A DNA stretch of 24,886 bases from positions 1 through 24,886 of the forward strand of contig JAAAUF010000628.1 in NCBI GenBank assembly GCA_015499985.1, given 5' to 3'. The notes beneath the pieces were generated by a model. It had not been told where the DNA came from. It searched no databases and worked only from the letters and a program-made list of their open reading frames with translations. Numbering within the stretch: the first letter of the stretch is position 1; each line of letters begins with the position of its first letter. Made by a program: the position numbers and the translations under genes. The stretch comes from Haplosporangium gracile. Its lineage: Eukaryota > Mortierellomycota > Mortierellomycetes > Mortierellales > Mortierellaceae. Positions 11,701-20,911 of this stretch are shown one piece after another.

Positions 11701-11822
11701 CTTCGTCGGCTTCGATTTCTACGTCAACAGCGGCGCCGTTTGTGCTAAGCCTTCCTGCACGAGTCATTGTCCCTACTACTACTGCTACAACTACATCTCC
11801 TACAACCCCGCCTTCATCTTAA
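2704..11822 (+). CDS. Giant FUSC/Bre4-family multispanning membrane protein, six exons
   Basis: Exons are 2704-3491, 4060-4800, 4938-8734, 8835-9742, 9829-10051 and 10159-11822. All join in phase and give 2706 aa. The layout is that of fungal brefeldin-A-sensitivity/FUSC proteins (ArAE_2_N, FUSC-like and DUF2421 regions), related to plant ALMT and bacterial aromatic-acid exporters. Residues 1-340 are disordered and Ser/Pro/His-rich. The first membrane block is about 340-505, starting at FIVALYISSALALITPVA. EEIFLIFFFLFALREIARELL near 1211 is typical of the family. The second membrane block runs about 1685-1830 (FGFKMACALSFIGLWSWLQW onward). The DUF2421-like part ends with MVGALLLYFSVLSSSLASKS, which spans the exon 4/5 junction, and KPIVGVTLVSSGNR. 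The last roughly 540 residues are Ser/Gln-rich, with a Gln-rich coiled coil near 2300-2345. Yeast Bre4 is about 1100 aa, so this protein is more than twice the usual size. The substrate is unknown. Confidence 0.88.
3492..4059 (+). other. Intron 1 of the FUSC gene, unusually long
   Basis: The donor is GTGAGT at 3492 and the acceptor CATACAG ends at 4059, joining phase-2 exons cleanly. At 568 nt it is four to seven times longer than the other four introns of this gene (86-137 nt). It holds a 25-bp near-palindrome (3596-3620) and a CCTT microsatellite near 3756-3775. No snoRNA or tRNA could be made out. Because the exon it follows is low-complexity, an unannotated extra exon or a start downstream cannot be fully excluded. 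Confidence 0.7.
3596..3620. repeat. Inverted repeat inside FUSC intron 1
   Basis: TTTGAACC (3596-3603) and GGTTCAAA (3613-3620) are perfect inverted arms. The centre contains the 12-bp palindrome CCTCGATCGAGG (3602-3613), so the whole element is palindromic apart from one extra G. It could form a hairpin in the intron or bind a dimeric protein. Confidence 0.6.
9191..9217 (+). repeat. GAT trinucleotide repeat, nine units
   Basis: Nine perfect GAT codons encode nine consecutive aspartates in exon 4 of the FUSC protein, in the cytosolic insert after the second membrane block. A perfect repeat like this is likely to vary in length between strains. Confidence 0.95.
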
Positions 11823-12060
11823 ACTACATTGCATTAGAACTTATCATCAGCATTAATACCATTACTTCATCAGCATTGTCACTCACACTAATAGAACTAC
11901 ATAATAATTTATTTTTTTTCGCCATCTCACCATGATACCAATGCAATATTTCCAGCGAGAAATATCTTTTTAAAAGATACAACAGACAGAAAGGGAGAGC
12001 AAGAAAAAAAAGTGATTTTATTACAGGGAAAGAGTCTTTGGTAACGCCATAGTCATGACA
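11823..12060. other. 3' flank of the FUSC gene
   Basis: A+T-rich DNA with T-runs and A-runs (near 11910-11920 and 12003-12010) directly after the TAA, as expected for a 3' UTR and polyadenylation region. No exact AATAAA was pinned down. The minus-strand open frame here has no recognisable features. Confidence 0.4.
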
Positions 12061-13054
12061 TTGGAGCAAAGCTCGAGGATCGGTGCCAAATCCTCCGTCT
12101 CGAGTTCTTCCTCTTCCAGATCCTTCAGCAATAATTCCTTCAGCCCCAATAGCGACTCTTGACCGCTCTGGCAGTGTTGCTATTGATAACTCGCATTCCT
12201 ATAGACCTCGTCTTCAATTTGGCAGCCAGATCCTTAATCTTTCCATGATGGGTCTTGTTGGAGGCAGTTGAGGACCAGGATCAATCTGCTAATACTGGCA
12301 CCGATGTAGAAGGGAAGGAGGCAAGAGGTGCAGTGGTACTTGTACAAGAGACAGCGGGGATGGCTGGAGCTGAGTGGCTGGAGGAGCAGACGACAGTTAG
12401 TGCTGCCGCCGCAAAGGATGTTGATCCTGCAATTCTATAGGCATCCCGTGGCACTACGGCAGTTGAGGATAATGGTGCCAATGAAAAGAGAAAGGATGAC
12501 TCTGATGGAATTGAGGAAGAGGAGAAGTATGATATTAATGGCACCAGAATCTAATCTAGAACCAGACCGGAGCATGGACAGCGTCGCCTGGGGTCGCCAT
12601 TCCTCTAAGCAGTCTCCTGTCACAACCCTGGTCGCCTTTTTTTTTATGGATTCCTCTGGCTTTTTTTTTTTTCCTTCATTGGATGTCCTGTTTCCCTTTC
12701 ATTCTGCGCCAAAAGCGTAAAGTCATTTCGCTGGTCGCTCTCCTTCAGACTTGAAAGTATCGAAATGTGAACATTGAGCTGATCGATGGTTGGCAATGGG
12801 AAAATAAGTATTGGTGAAAAGTGTATGCATAACCTTCTTTGTTACGCCCAGTCAAATCGAAAACTTGTTCCCAGAAACTTTTTAACCTTTCTCTGTCGCC
12901 TTCTCGTCCCTTTCTTTCCCCTCACACACCGTTGAGACTGTGAACCTTATCTGCATCTTTCGACTTCGTGCGAGCAAAATCGTCCCGCTTTAACTATTTG
13001 GATGCTGGGAAGATTCCTTTCTTTTTTTGACCCCTTTCTCATCCCACCCTATTC
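12061..13054. other. Unassigned region, possibly decayed coding DNA
   Basis: The plus strand carries protein-like but broken stretches. A Ser-rich frame around 12082-12165 ends in TGA. A second frame at about 12083-12271 follows it. Then comes a Glu/Ala-rich frame from about 12255 that ends at TAG 12438-12440 but would continue in frame with acidic sequence (KRKDDSDGIEEEEKYDING) to about 12553. Frame switches and stops suggest a relic, but no family is recognised. From about 12630 to 13050 it is T-rich and non-coding, including T10-12 tracts. Confidence 0.3.
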
Positions 13055-14280
13055 GATGTCGATCATGAGCACGCAAAAAGTCTGAGGCAACAACAAGCCC
13101 ACAGGCACAAGAAGCAGGAAGAGGAACAGGACCAACAGCGGCAACCAACACAGCACCACCCCGACCACGATCATCACAATAACCAATCCATGCAGCTTTC
13201 GAGTTCCCAGAGATCTTGCAACGGACGTCTGACTTTGTCGACGAGTACACCCCTCCACCACACCGTCATCCTTGTCTGCCACCAATGGTTCTAAATGAGC
13301 CAGCATCGTATCGTCCGCAAAGTCAATTGGTTCGAGTCCTCCAAGACCAAACGATTCGAGAAGGTCGTCTCTTGATTGTCCCGCGCTACCCATATAGTCT
13401 GGCATTCTGTCAGCGAGGATTAGACGAGCAAGCTGGTCCAGGCGTTGGCGGAGAACCATAGTCGGCAACTGCAGGAGCAGGAACAAGGACTGCATGGGCT
13501 TTTGGGGCAGGATGCGTATTTCCAACCGACGACGCCGACAACTCATCATGGGAGCTAGAAGAAGAGGAATCCGTTGTAAATCTCGAGAATTTTGAGAGAC
13601 TTGGATGTTACTGGGACGGTGCGCCTGTTGGGTCATTGACGAGTCTGAGGGTCCAGTTTTCGGAATACGAAAACTTTGGATATTGACTCGGTGTTGTTGG
13701 CATGTCCAGGCCTGGTCTTTCTCCGCTTGGAATCCCAAAATAAATTCCTTCTCCAAGTGGCTGGCACCCGAGTCCTTCCACGACAGGAGGATCTGGTGAT
13801 TGTGGACCATAATATCCATCGACGCTGTATTACCTTGAAGTTGGAGGGCGGGTTCGGTCTTCTGGCACAACTCTCTCAATTGGCGTACTTGAGACTTGGC
13901 GACTTTGATCAGAAGATAATATTCAAGGCCGCAGATCTGAGGTGGATTCTTCCGAGTGGCCATATCAACGGCAGGAGGATCGAGAGAAGCTATCTTTGTC
14001 GCACCTGGGGTGACCTACTGGCAGAATAAGCCAAGACGACTGCGAGGAGGAAGAACATCCGACAGGAGGACATGACCAACCATAGATGTCGCGTTGTGGA
14101 AGAGTCTCGAGAACTTGGGACTCTTGCTGGATGTCAAAAAAATGGGGACGAGATGGAAGCCAACACTAAGGCGTACATTGGAGGGATGAGAACACTGTGC
14201 GACCTGGCGATTTTACAAGAACCTGTTCTCGAGACCCACAAAATCCGAGCAGGAGTACCTGTGGCTGGCGAATGATAACT
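13055..14280 (+). pseudogene. Broken F-box/leucine-rich-repeat protein gene
   Basis: Pieces of an F-box/RNI-like protein appear in order but in different frames. FEFPEILQRTSDFVDEYT (about 13199-13252) is the F-box start. TVILVCHQWF (about 13262-13291) is its end, in another frame, followed by MSQHRIVRKVNWFESS. That second frame then has in-frame stops at 13292 (TAA), 13373 (TGA), 13421 (TAG) and 13556 (TAG). ENFERLGCYWDGAPVGSLTSLRVQFSEYEN (its end near 13670) is in a third frame. From 13676 the original frame returns with LRR-type sequence: DIDSVLLACPGLVFLRLES, then GFGLLAQLSQLAYLRLGDF. A stop follows at 14027. At least two frameshifts and several stops mean no full protein is made. Intact relatives are substrate receptors of SCF ubiquitin ligases. 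A long minus-strand frame over this region is its shadow. Confidence 0.8.
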
Positions 14281-14600
14281 TTGGCTTAAGCGCGAGAAGG
14301 GGAGGGATAAAGTGGCTGATTTAGATGGCAGTCTTGTTGCTAACTATCGAGCAAAAATCGAGTAAAGCGATCTTTGATCGCAGGTATAGAGCAAAAAAAA
14401 AAAAAAGCAAGTGAAAAGAACAATTGTGTTTCCTTTTTTCTTCTTCTTTATTCCAAGTGCGTGTGCCAAAGAGAACAGAAGATAAAGAGACGCTGTTATG
14501 TACAAGTATGTATGTGTGTGAGTATTAAGGAGGCACGCCTTACTTCTCTGTTATCAGCAAAGCAAATAACGCGCCTTTTGCTTTCCTCTTCCTTCTGTAT
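14281..14600. other. Intergenic, 3' flank of the 163-aa gene
   Basis: A+T-rich, with an A14 run near 14393-14406. No gene is visible. It separates the F-box relic from the stop codon of the minus-strand gene and probably includes that gene's 3' UTR. Confidence 0.45.
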
Positions 14601-15248
14601 CTACTCGTAGGCATGGTACCAGGAACTCTCGATGACCTCCTCCTTGAGGGCATCAACCTTAAACCAAAGGTAGTCGTGGTTGTTGCGCCACTTGTAGATA
14701 AAGTACATGACCTGGGGTCCGGCGTTGGTGGCTCCAGAGGGCATCATGGTGGTGCTGACGTCGCCCAACCCGGCACCGGTCAAAAGCGCGTTGGCGCCGC
14801 CCTGTCCACCTGCACCACCACCAACCGCAGGGCCGGGCATGAGGGAGGCTTGAAATGCCTCGTCCATGGTCTGCTTGATCTCGTCGGGCTGGCCCATGGT
14901 TGCGAGGATGTTAACTGCGGGAGTTCCGGGCTTGCCAAAGTACTCGCCGAGTTTCTATATAAGCAAAGAAGGAGAAGGAAAGGGGAATTAGAACTCAGCG
15001 CGCGCCAAGCATCATCATCGTTGATCAAAAATGGTGATAAAAAAGGACGTGTCTTCTTTTCCTCTTGGCAAGTATTATTGTGTGAGCAGGAAAAAACGAG
15101 GACGCCATACTTGGAGGGTTTGGTGCTTCTCGCCGTTAAAGTTGTCGACTCTGGGGTCAGCGTCGCCGCCGTCCCAGTGGCCTTTGACTGCGCGGAGGCT
15201 CTGAAAGGACTGGCCGAGGGCCTGGAACTCAGAGGTGACGGAAGCCAT
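14601..15248 (-). CDS. Conserved-looking 163-aa protein of unknown function, two exons
   Basis: On the minus strand, exon 1 is 15248-15111 and exon 2 is 14954-14601, joined in phase 0 by an intron with donor GTATGG and acceptor TATATAG. The product is 163 aa. The N-terminal half is polar: SFQSLRAVKGHWDGGDADPR, about residues 14-33, then KLGEYFGKPGTPAVNILATM from residue 47. A Gly/Ala-rich linker of about 30 residues follows, and then a dense aromatic C-terminus with YFIYKWRNNHDYLWFKVD near 130-147, ending ESSWYHAYE. The aromatic tail looks like a folded, conserved core. I recognise the style from fungal hypothetical proteins but can assign no function. Upstream in-frame codons encode a hydrophobic stretch but have no nearby Met, so 15248 is the best start. 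It lies 380 bp from, and divergent to, the F-box gene. Confidence 0.8.
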
Positions 15249-15628
15249 GTCTTCCGTAGTTGTTGCTGTGCTGGTGGTGATGAGTCCGAGGACGAGGAAT
15301 AAAAGAGTGAGGGAACGAATGAGTCGCGCCGTTTTGAAAAAGTCTTTTTGGTAGAGGAAGGAGAAGAAGAAGAGGTGTGTTTTAGTTGTTGGGAGGAGGA
15401 GTGAATGTGGTTTGTTGTAGCATGGGAAAAAGAAGAAGAAAGGGAAAAAAAAGTGACAAGCTGGGCGCGCTTTCTTTTTTTTGTCTACCCAGTGATCCAA
15501 TGACGCAGTGGTTGCATGCATCATATCAGGTGACACAATCCCAGATGCATTTCTTCTCTCCTTTTCAAGTAGACCTGCCTTCGCACATTTTTGTTCATGA
15601 ACAACATAACCGACAACCAAGGCATGCG
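15249..15628. promoter_or_regulatory. Shared divergent promoter region
   Basis: 380 bp separate the start of the minus-strand 163-aa gene from the plus-strand F-box gene, so both promoters must lie here or overlap. The segment has purine-rich plus-strand runs (15340-15380, 15420-15455) and a T-run near 15475. No canonical TATA box was seen. An in-frame ATG at 15386 would add 81 residues to the F-box protein, but they look like non-coding DNA. Confidence 0.45.
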
Positions 15629-17215
15629 ATGCTGCTGATCAACAACGACAACATCGACACGGCTGGCGAACAGGAGCAAAGGACGCCAATTGAACGCGTG
15701 CTCGATATCCCAGAGCTATGGTCAGCCATCCTCGCATACCTCCACCCAAAGCAGCTCCGTCGACTGCGCCTCGTCTCCCGTCGCCTCTATCTCGCCTGCA
15801 CACCTCACATTCACGTCAATCTAATCCTCACCAGCCAGAATCACGTTGAAGTCGCCTGGGATCAAGACTTTCCTTCAAAACTCGTCTCTTCTCTATGCAT
15901 CGTTTCCATCGACCAGTTCTCGCCCGCACTCACCCACCTCCTCGACCAATGCACCAATATCACTAGTCTCGACATCAATGTGTTTGGGTTAGACATTGAT
16001 TTCTTACAGGGGCTACTAAATTCCTGTCCTCGACATCTCAAGAATCTTGTCATCCGGTCCGAGGGCTTTGTTTCTCTCGAGTCCATTGTTGAGACCTTTC
16101 TTCAGTCGACTACTGTTGCCCGACAGATCCAGTCACTTACGCTTGACATTGGGAGTACAGGACTCTTTGAGACGGATGCGCTCTCCTGGACGATCTTTCG
16201 ATCACTACTCGACAGATGCACATTTCTTACATCGCTCTGTCTATTGGCAGTCAAGGTGATGGACATACCGGAATCACTCGAAGAGATCAACCCGTTGCAT
16301 GCGACAAAAGCCATGTTCCCCAACCTCGTTTCACTCACCATGACCCTGTGCGACATTTCAAGCGTTGGGCGGATACGACTGTTGAGGATGTTTCCCAGCC
16401 TACACACACTGGACATGACCTGTCGGGACGATGTCTTCCAGGTCGACAGCGAGGAATCAGTTACTAACTCGCCAGCGGCACTCGAGGAGACTTATCAGGA
16501 TCTGTGCGGGCAATTGACGCATGTTCGTGTCAGCAGCCGATCGCAGTCTGAGCAGGAGGGCCTCTTTAGGTTCCTCGGTCAGTTACGATACCTGGAGAGA
16601 CTGGAGCTTTCGGGATTAGCTATTCAAGGGGCAAGGTTTTTGGATCTGGCGGAAGAGTGGAGTCGCAGCAAGGTATCACTGAAGCAGTTGACATTAAGTC
16701 CAAAGTACCGCAAGCTGACCGAGGAAGGGCTCGAGAAGGTACTTTTGAAGCCATGCTTCTCAAAGCTACAAGTCCTGGATGCCTGGTGCGGACCTGATCT
16801 GATCCTACGGTTCTGGAACGGCGAGACCCAACGATCTCAGTTACCGTTTCTGGGCACTCTTCGAGCATTACATCTGAGAAAGGAGGATGTGGTGTCCGAT
16901 CTGGACAATGGTGCTATGGAAGCCTTGAACATGACATTGAAGCAATTACCGAGATTGGTGGATCTGACAGTAGGCACCAAGCTGGAGGATTTTGGAGTGT
17001 TTCAGGGGATGGGGCGAGATCCGGAGGTGTTGTTGCCAGATCCACGGACGGTGGTGTATACGGGACCGAGGGCGGTGGACTGGTCGGGTGAACGGCCGTT
17101 CTTGCAGACGCTTGTGATAGGATGCAGTACTGAGTTTTTTACTCACCGGATGGGCGATATACCCCGGCAGATTGGCAAGCGCTTCCGCTTCCTTGAGGAC
17201 TTCGAGTTCACCTAA
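15629..17215 (+). CDS. F-box protein with leucine-rich-repeat-like C-terminus
   Basis: A single-exon gene of 528 aa from ATG 15629 to TAA 17213-17215. The F-box is at about residues 27-62 (DIPELWSAILAYLHPKQL, then LRLVSRRLYLACTPH), the Skp1-binding motif of SCF ubiquitin ligases. The rest is a series of irregular leucine-rich segments of RNI type, for example LDQCTNITSLDINVFGLDID, LLRMFPSLHTLDMTCRDD and LGQLRYLERLELSGLAI, a likely substrate-binding solenoid. An earlier in-frame ATG at 15386 exists, but the added 81 residues are basic and low-complexity with no domain, so 15629 immediately before the F-box is preferred. The substrate is unknown. A broken relative lies upstream at 13055-14280, as expected for an expanded, fast-evolving family. 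Confidence 0.85.
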   Translation: MLLINNDNIDTAGEQEQRTPIERVLDIPELWSAILAYLHPKQLRRLRLVSRRLYLACTPHIHVNLILTSQNHVEVAWDQDFPSKLVSSLCIVSIDQFSPALTHLLDQCTNITSLDINVFGLDIDFLQGLLNSCPRHLKNLVIRSEGFVSLESIVETFLQSTTVARQIQSLTLDIGSTGLFETDALSWTIFRSLLDRCTFLTSLCLLAVKVMDIPESLEEINPLHATKAMFPNLVSLTMTLCDISSVGRIRLLRMFPSLHTLDMTCRDDVFQVDSEESVTNSPAALEETYQDLCGQLTHVRVSSRSQSEQEGLFRFLGQLRYLERLELSGLAIQGARFLDLAEEWSRSKVSLKQLTLSPKYRKLTEEGLEKVLLKPCFSKLQVLDAWCGPDLILRFWNGETQRSQLPFLGTLRALHLRKEDVVSDLDNGAMEALNMTLKQLPRLVDLTVGTKLEDFGVFQGMGRDPEVLLPDPRTVVYTGPRAVDWSGERPFLQTLVIGCSTEFFTHRMGDIPRQIGKRFRFLEDFEFT

Positions 17216-17579
17216 TTGTCTTGAATTAATAAATTGCTTTTGAGAACCATTTTGGTAGTTACAGGATTAAGGGGCATGGGGCTAGTTCAGAAGCAATTGG
17301 CATTCAAGCAACTAAAATTTCACCTTTTCCTTTCTCTCCAGTTTCCATTCGTCAAGGCTTGTCTACTCTTTCACTCCACTCTAGCCTGGACCCTTTCTCT
17401 TCCACAGTCTCTTACTTGACACCACATACTCCCCAGGAAGCAACACACAACCTTACATCTTAGCCTTCACCCTCGGTGCACCTTGCTCTTAGCACCTCCC
17501 TTTCATCCGACAAAGCAAGCTCATCGCCCTCACTTCCTTCTCTCCCTCTCTCTACTGCACACCAAGAGGACCTATAACA
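17216..17579. promoter_or_regulatory. Promoter/5' leader of the TM9SF gene
   Basis: The first bases hold the F-box 3' end, with AATAAA-like sequence at about 17226-17231 (gaattAATAAAttgc), a plausible polyadenylation signal. From about 17310 to 17579 the plus strand is strongly C+T-rich, the usual leader composition in this window. ATG 17580 sits in the favourable context ATAACAATGG. No gene is seen. Confidence 0.45.
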
Positions 17580-20466
17580 ATGGTCTCAATCAGAGCGGGT
17601 GCAAGTGCCATCGTGGCCACGACCCTCCTCGCTGCTCTCTCATCTCTTTCATCCACAGCCTCAGCATTCTACATCCCAGGACTTAGTCCAACAGTCTTCC
17701 ACAACGGCGACCGTGTACCGCTGTTCGTCAATAAGATCTTTTCTGAAAAGTCACCTTTGCCCTTTGCTTATGCTGATCTCCCCTTTGTCTGCGAGCCGCC
17801 CAAGGACGCCAAGCGGGCATGGCTCAACCTGGGCGAGGTCCTGCGCGGCGACCGTATCCTGACCTCTGACTATGAGGTATGCTTTTTTCACAATCGATTG
17901 CAAACGCTAGAGGAAGCGAGTGTGTGTTTAGAGAGACTAGGGACAAAGCAGTGGTGCGAGAGATAGGATGTAGCTGAGTCTCATTTCGTTTTGATCTATA
18001 TTTGTAGCGGTGGTCTGCTTTCTTGTTCATAACTTTCCCTGTGCTCACCAATTGCCCCTTTCGTCCATTTTGCTCTTCTTCTTTAACAGTTGGTGGTGGG
18101 CAAGGATATCAAGTGCCAGACCCTCTGCGTCAAGAGCGTCTCAGCCGAAGATGCTGCCCTTGCAGCCAACTACATCGCAAACGACTACAATGTTGAATGG
18201 TAAATATGCAGTGCTATCTGAACCACTGATCAGGGCGCAAGGTTGAAGCGACCACCGAGATCCCAATTGGCCTAACCTTGCCTTACGTGTTCCACCTGAT
18301 AGGATTGTGGACAATTTGCCTGGAGCAACAAAATACAATTTGGGAGACGGACAGGCACACCAACAACGGCGATACAGAGCAGGATTTCCTTTGGGCAAAG
18401 TCAAATGGGTATGGAACATCCTGCACCTTGGCACGAAAGCACACTCTAGATAGAGAGTGCAATAAGCAATTAACATGGTTATCTATCTTTGTGCAACATG
18501 AATGAAACAAAAAATAGTCCAAGAGCAACATCCACAACCACGTTACAATCCGTATTCTCTACCAGAACCAACCTGGACCAGCAGGTGGAAAGTTGATTGT
18601 TGGCTTTGAGGTCAACCCATACTCGTAAGGATCGGAATTATGGGAGAAGGAGGAGGAGAAAAGATGACGATCCTTGTACAACGCAGCTTATGTATATCAA
18701 ATGAACCAACTGGAAATTAACGATAATCCTTTCAATCATGGACGTAATAGGATCGACCAGGGTGATTCATGCCCGGACGACCCTCTTAAGGTCGGAGCGT
18801 TCAAGGTGGTGTCGGACAAGGAAGTCGAGATCCAGTACACCTACTCTGTTCAGTGGATCGAGGATAAGGAGGTCACCTGGAACAACCGCTGGACTCTGTA
18901 CCTCGTCCAGACTGGCACCGAAGTGCACTGGTACTCGATCGTCAACTCGATCGTCATCATGCTGTTTTTGACCGGCATTGTGGCCATCATCATCCTGAAG
19001 ACCCTGAAGAAGGATATTTCCATCTACAGCGAGGAAGAGATGAAGGACGACCAGGATGACGGATCAGGCTGGAAGTTGGTTCACGGCGATGTTTTCAGGA
19101 CGCCTCAGTACTCTTCGATTCTCTGCGCCATCCTCGGAACTGGTGTCCAGATCACTGTCATGGCCATCTCTATTATTTGTAAGTGTATAGTGTATTGAGG
19201 TATTTGGTATAGGAGTGTCAGGGTGCCATTTTGGAAGGAGGTAAAGTGAGCTAATCTCGCATTATTAATATTTACATTTATACGCTAGTGTTTGCTGTTG
19301 TTGGCATTTTGAACCCATCGTACAGAGGAGGATTTGTTTCTTTCGGCCTGTTCCTCTTCGTCTTTGCCGGGTAAGAGGCTGAGCTACCTTCAACGCACAG
19401 CAGCTGATACTGCTATTTTATGGAGGTGTGCTCAGTTTTGGCTAACTTCATGCATCTTTTCGTCTTTGTAGAGCATTTGCGGGATACTACTCGGCTCGTT
19501 TGTATAAGGTGTTCAAGGGCACGTCATGGACCAAGAATGCTATTGTTACGGCGACTCTTGTTCCAGGATTCCTGATGGCCTTGGTGTTCTTGTTGAACAT
19601 GTTTGTCTGGTCCAAGAACTCTTCCAACGCCATCCCCTTTGGCACCTTCTTTGCCCTGGTGGTGATGTGGTTCGGCATCTCTCTTCCTCTGTCGTTGGTG
19701 GGCGCCTTCTTTGGTCAGCGTAAGGCTGTTATCGAGCATCCCGGACGTACCAATCAAATCCCTCGTCAGATCCCCGAGCCCCTGTGGTACATGAAGCCCC
19801 GCATCACGTAAGTGTTCTTGGCATGGCTGTTGTTAAGTATTATTTTTTTAGACGTAAACCACAGTTGTCGCATTGCTCTTTAACCGCAGAGGGGCTAATT
19901 ATTCGCTGAATTGGAAAACCTTAGGATTGCAATGGGAGGGCTGCTGCCATTTGCAGTCATCTTTATTGAACTGTTCTATATTCTCAAGTCGGTTTGGGAG
20001 GGTCAGTACTACTACATGTTTGGCTTCTTGAGTCTTGTGTTTGCCATCCTGTTGGTGACTTGCGTCGAGATTTCCATCATTGTCGTCTACTTCCAGCTGT
20101 GTGGCGAGGTAAGCAAACGATTGGCTAGATTCATAAAAGGGAGCTGCATGAGTGCTCGTTTATTATTTAATTGCTCCTTTATTGACTTGAATCCTTCATC
20201 CTCCTTTCCTCTTTCCCTTCTACTAGGACTACAACTGGTGGTGGCGAAGTTTCTTTGCGTCATCGTTCTCGTCGTTTTACATTTTCTTGTACAGCATGGT
20301 GTTCTTTACCAAGCAACTGTCGATTGATCATTTTGTGCCTGGCCTGATCTACTTCACCAACACTGTTATGATCTGTATTATCTATGGTCTCTTGACAGGT
20401 ACGACGGGTTTTATTAGTTCGTACTGGTTCATCCGTCGTATCTACTCTGCTGTCAAGATTGACTAG
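17580..20466 (+). CDS. Transmembrane 9 superfamily protein (nonaspanin/EMP70), nine exons
   Basis: Exons are 17580-17876, 18090-18199, 18303-18408, 18518-18624, 18751-19178, 19289-19370, 19472-19807, 19925-20108 and 20227-20466. They join in phase to 629 aa, normal for TM9SF (about 600-660). A signal peptide covers residues 1-29 (ending STASA), followed by the family's lumenal start FYIPGLSP and [12 protein letters not shown]. After the lumenal domain, the first TM is [20 protein letters not shown], then [13 protein letters not shown]. The eight-TM C-terminal bundle follows, with the diagnostic [15 protein letters not shown]. The C-terminus VKID fits the KxD/E Golgi-retention signal. The family works in Golgi/endosome sorting of membrane proteins, copper handling and adhesion. 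At the exon 4/5 junction, only the acceptor TAATAG ending at 18750 keeps the frame and restores family sequence. Confidence 0.95.
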
Positions 20467-20911
20467 GGATATGCATATATGTCTAGTGAGTAAATCGAGA
20501 ACAATTAGAATTGTAGTAACAAACAGTAGAATCATTACAGTTGATATTTTTTTTAAAAATTTTTTGACTATGCTCGCCTCTTGGTTGGCGTTTGAAGACA
20601 GTACCCGCCCCCCCTTTTTAATTGTTATACGCGAATGGGGCCACAAGGGGTAAGCTACTTCGCAACTTTCCCTAACCCTCGCGTTAATTGGCCCTGAGTG
20701 GAGGTATAAAGAAGAAGTGCCGGCGATTGTCACCCTCAACTATTGTTTAACCCATCCCCATACCCTAAACCGCCATTCTCCTTCTCCTTCCCTCCTCCCA
20801 CTCTGTCCCTCCTTCCCTCCTCCCACTCTGTCCCTCCTTCCCTCCCTTCCCTCCCTTCCCTCCCACCCTACTCCCCTCCCAGTCTCCCTTCCAGTCTCCT
20901 CCTTTCTTACA
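20467..20911. promoter_or_regulatory. Promoter and polypyrimidine leader of the 588-aa protein gene
   Basis: The first part is the TM9SF 3' flank, A+T-rich with a T9-A5-T5 block near 20548-20568. TATAAA at 20705-20710 is a plausible TATA box about 200 bp upstream of ATG 20912. From 20770 to 20910 the plus strand is nearly pure C+T and includes a 25-bp tandem duplication. An open frame reaches into this tract from 20717, but its residues are only Ser/Pro/Leu from the pyrimidine run, so 20912 is taken as the start. Confidence 0.5.
20791..20840. repeat. 25-bp perfect tandem duplication in polypyrimidine tract
   Basis: The unit at 20791-20815 (CCTCCTCCCACTCTGTCCCT then CCTTC) is repeated exactly at 20816-20840. 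CCTCCCTT-type units follow to about 20870. The strand asymmetry (almost only C and T) could allow triplex (H-DNA) formation, and repeat number may vary between strains. Confidence 0.9.

Noticed and set aside
13049..13963. Minus-strand 304-codon open frame with a hydrophobic end
   Set aside because: It is antisense to plus-strand F-box and LRR motifs read in several frames, has no recognisable domain, and its hydrophobic end is the complement of Gln/Glu-rich and CAA/CAG-rich codons.
15386..15628. Longer F-box protein starting at 15386
   Set aside because: The extra 81 residues are basic and low-complexity, lie in the divergent promoter, and have no domain; the start at 15629 directly precedes the F-box.
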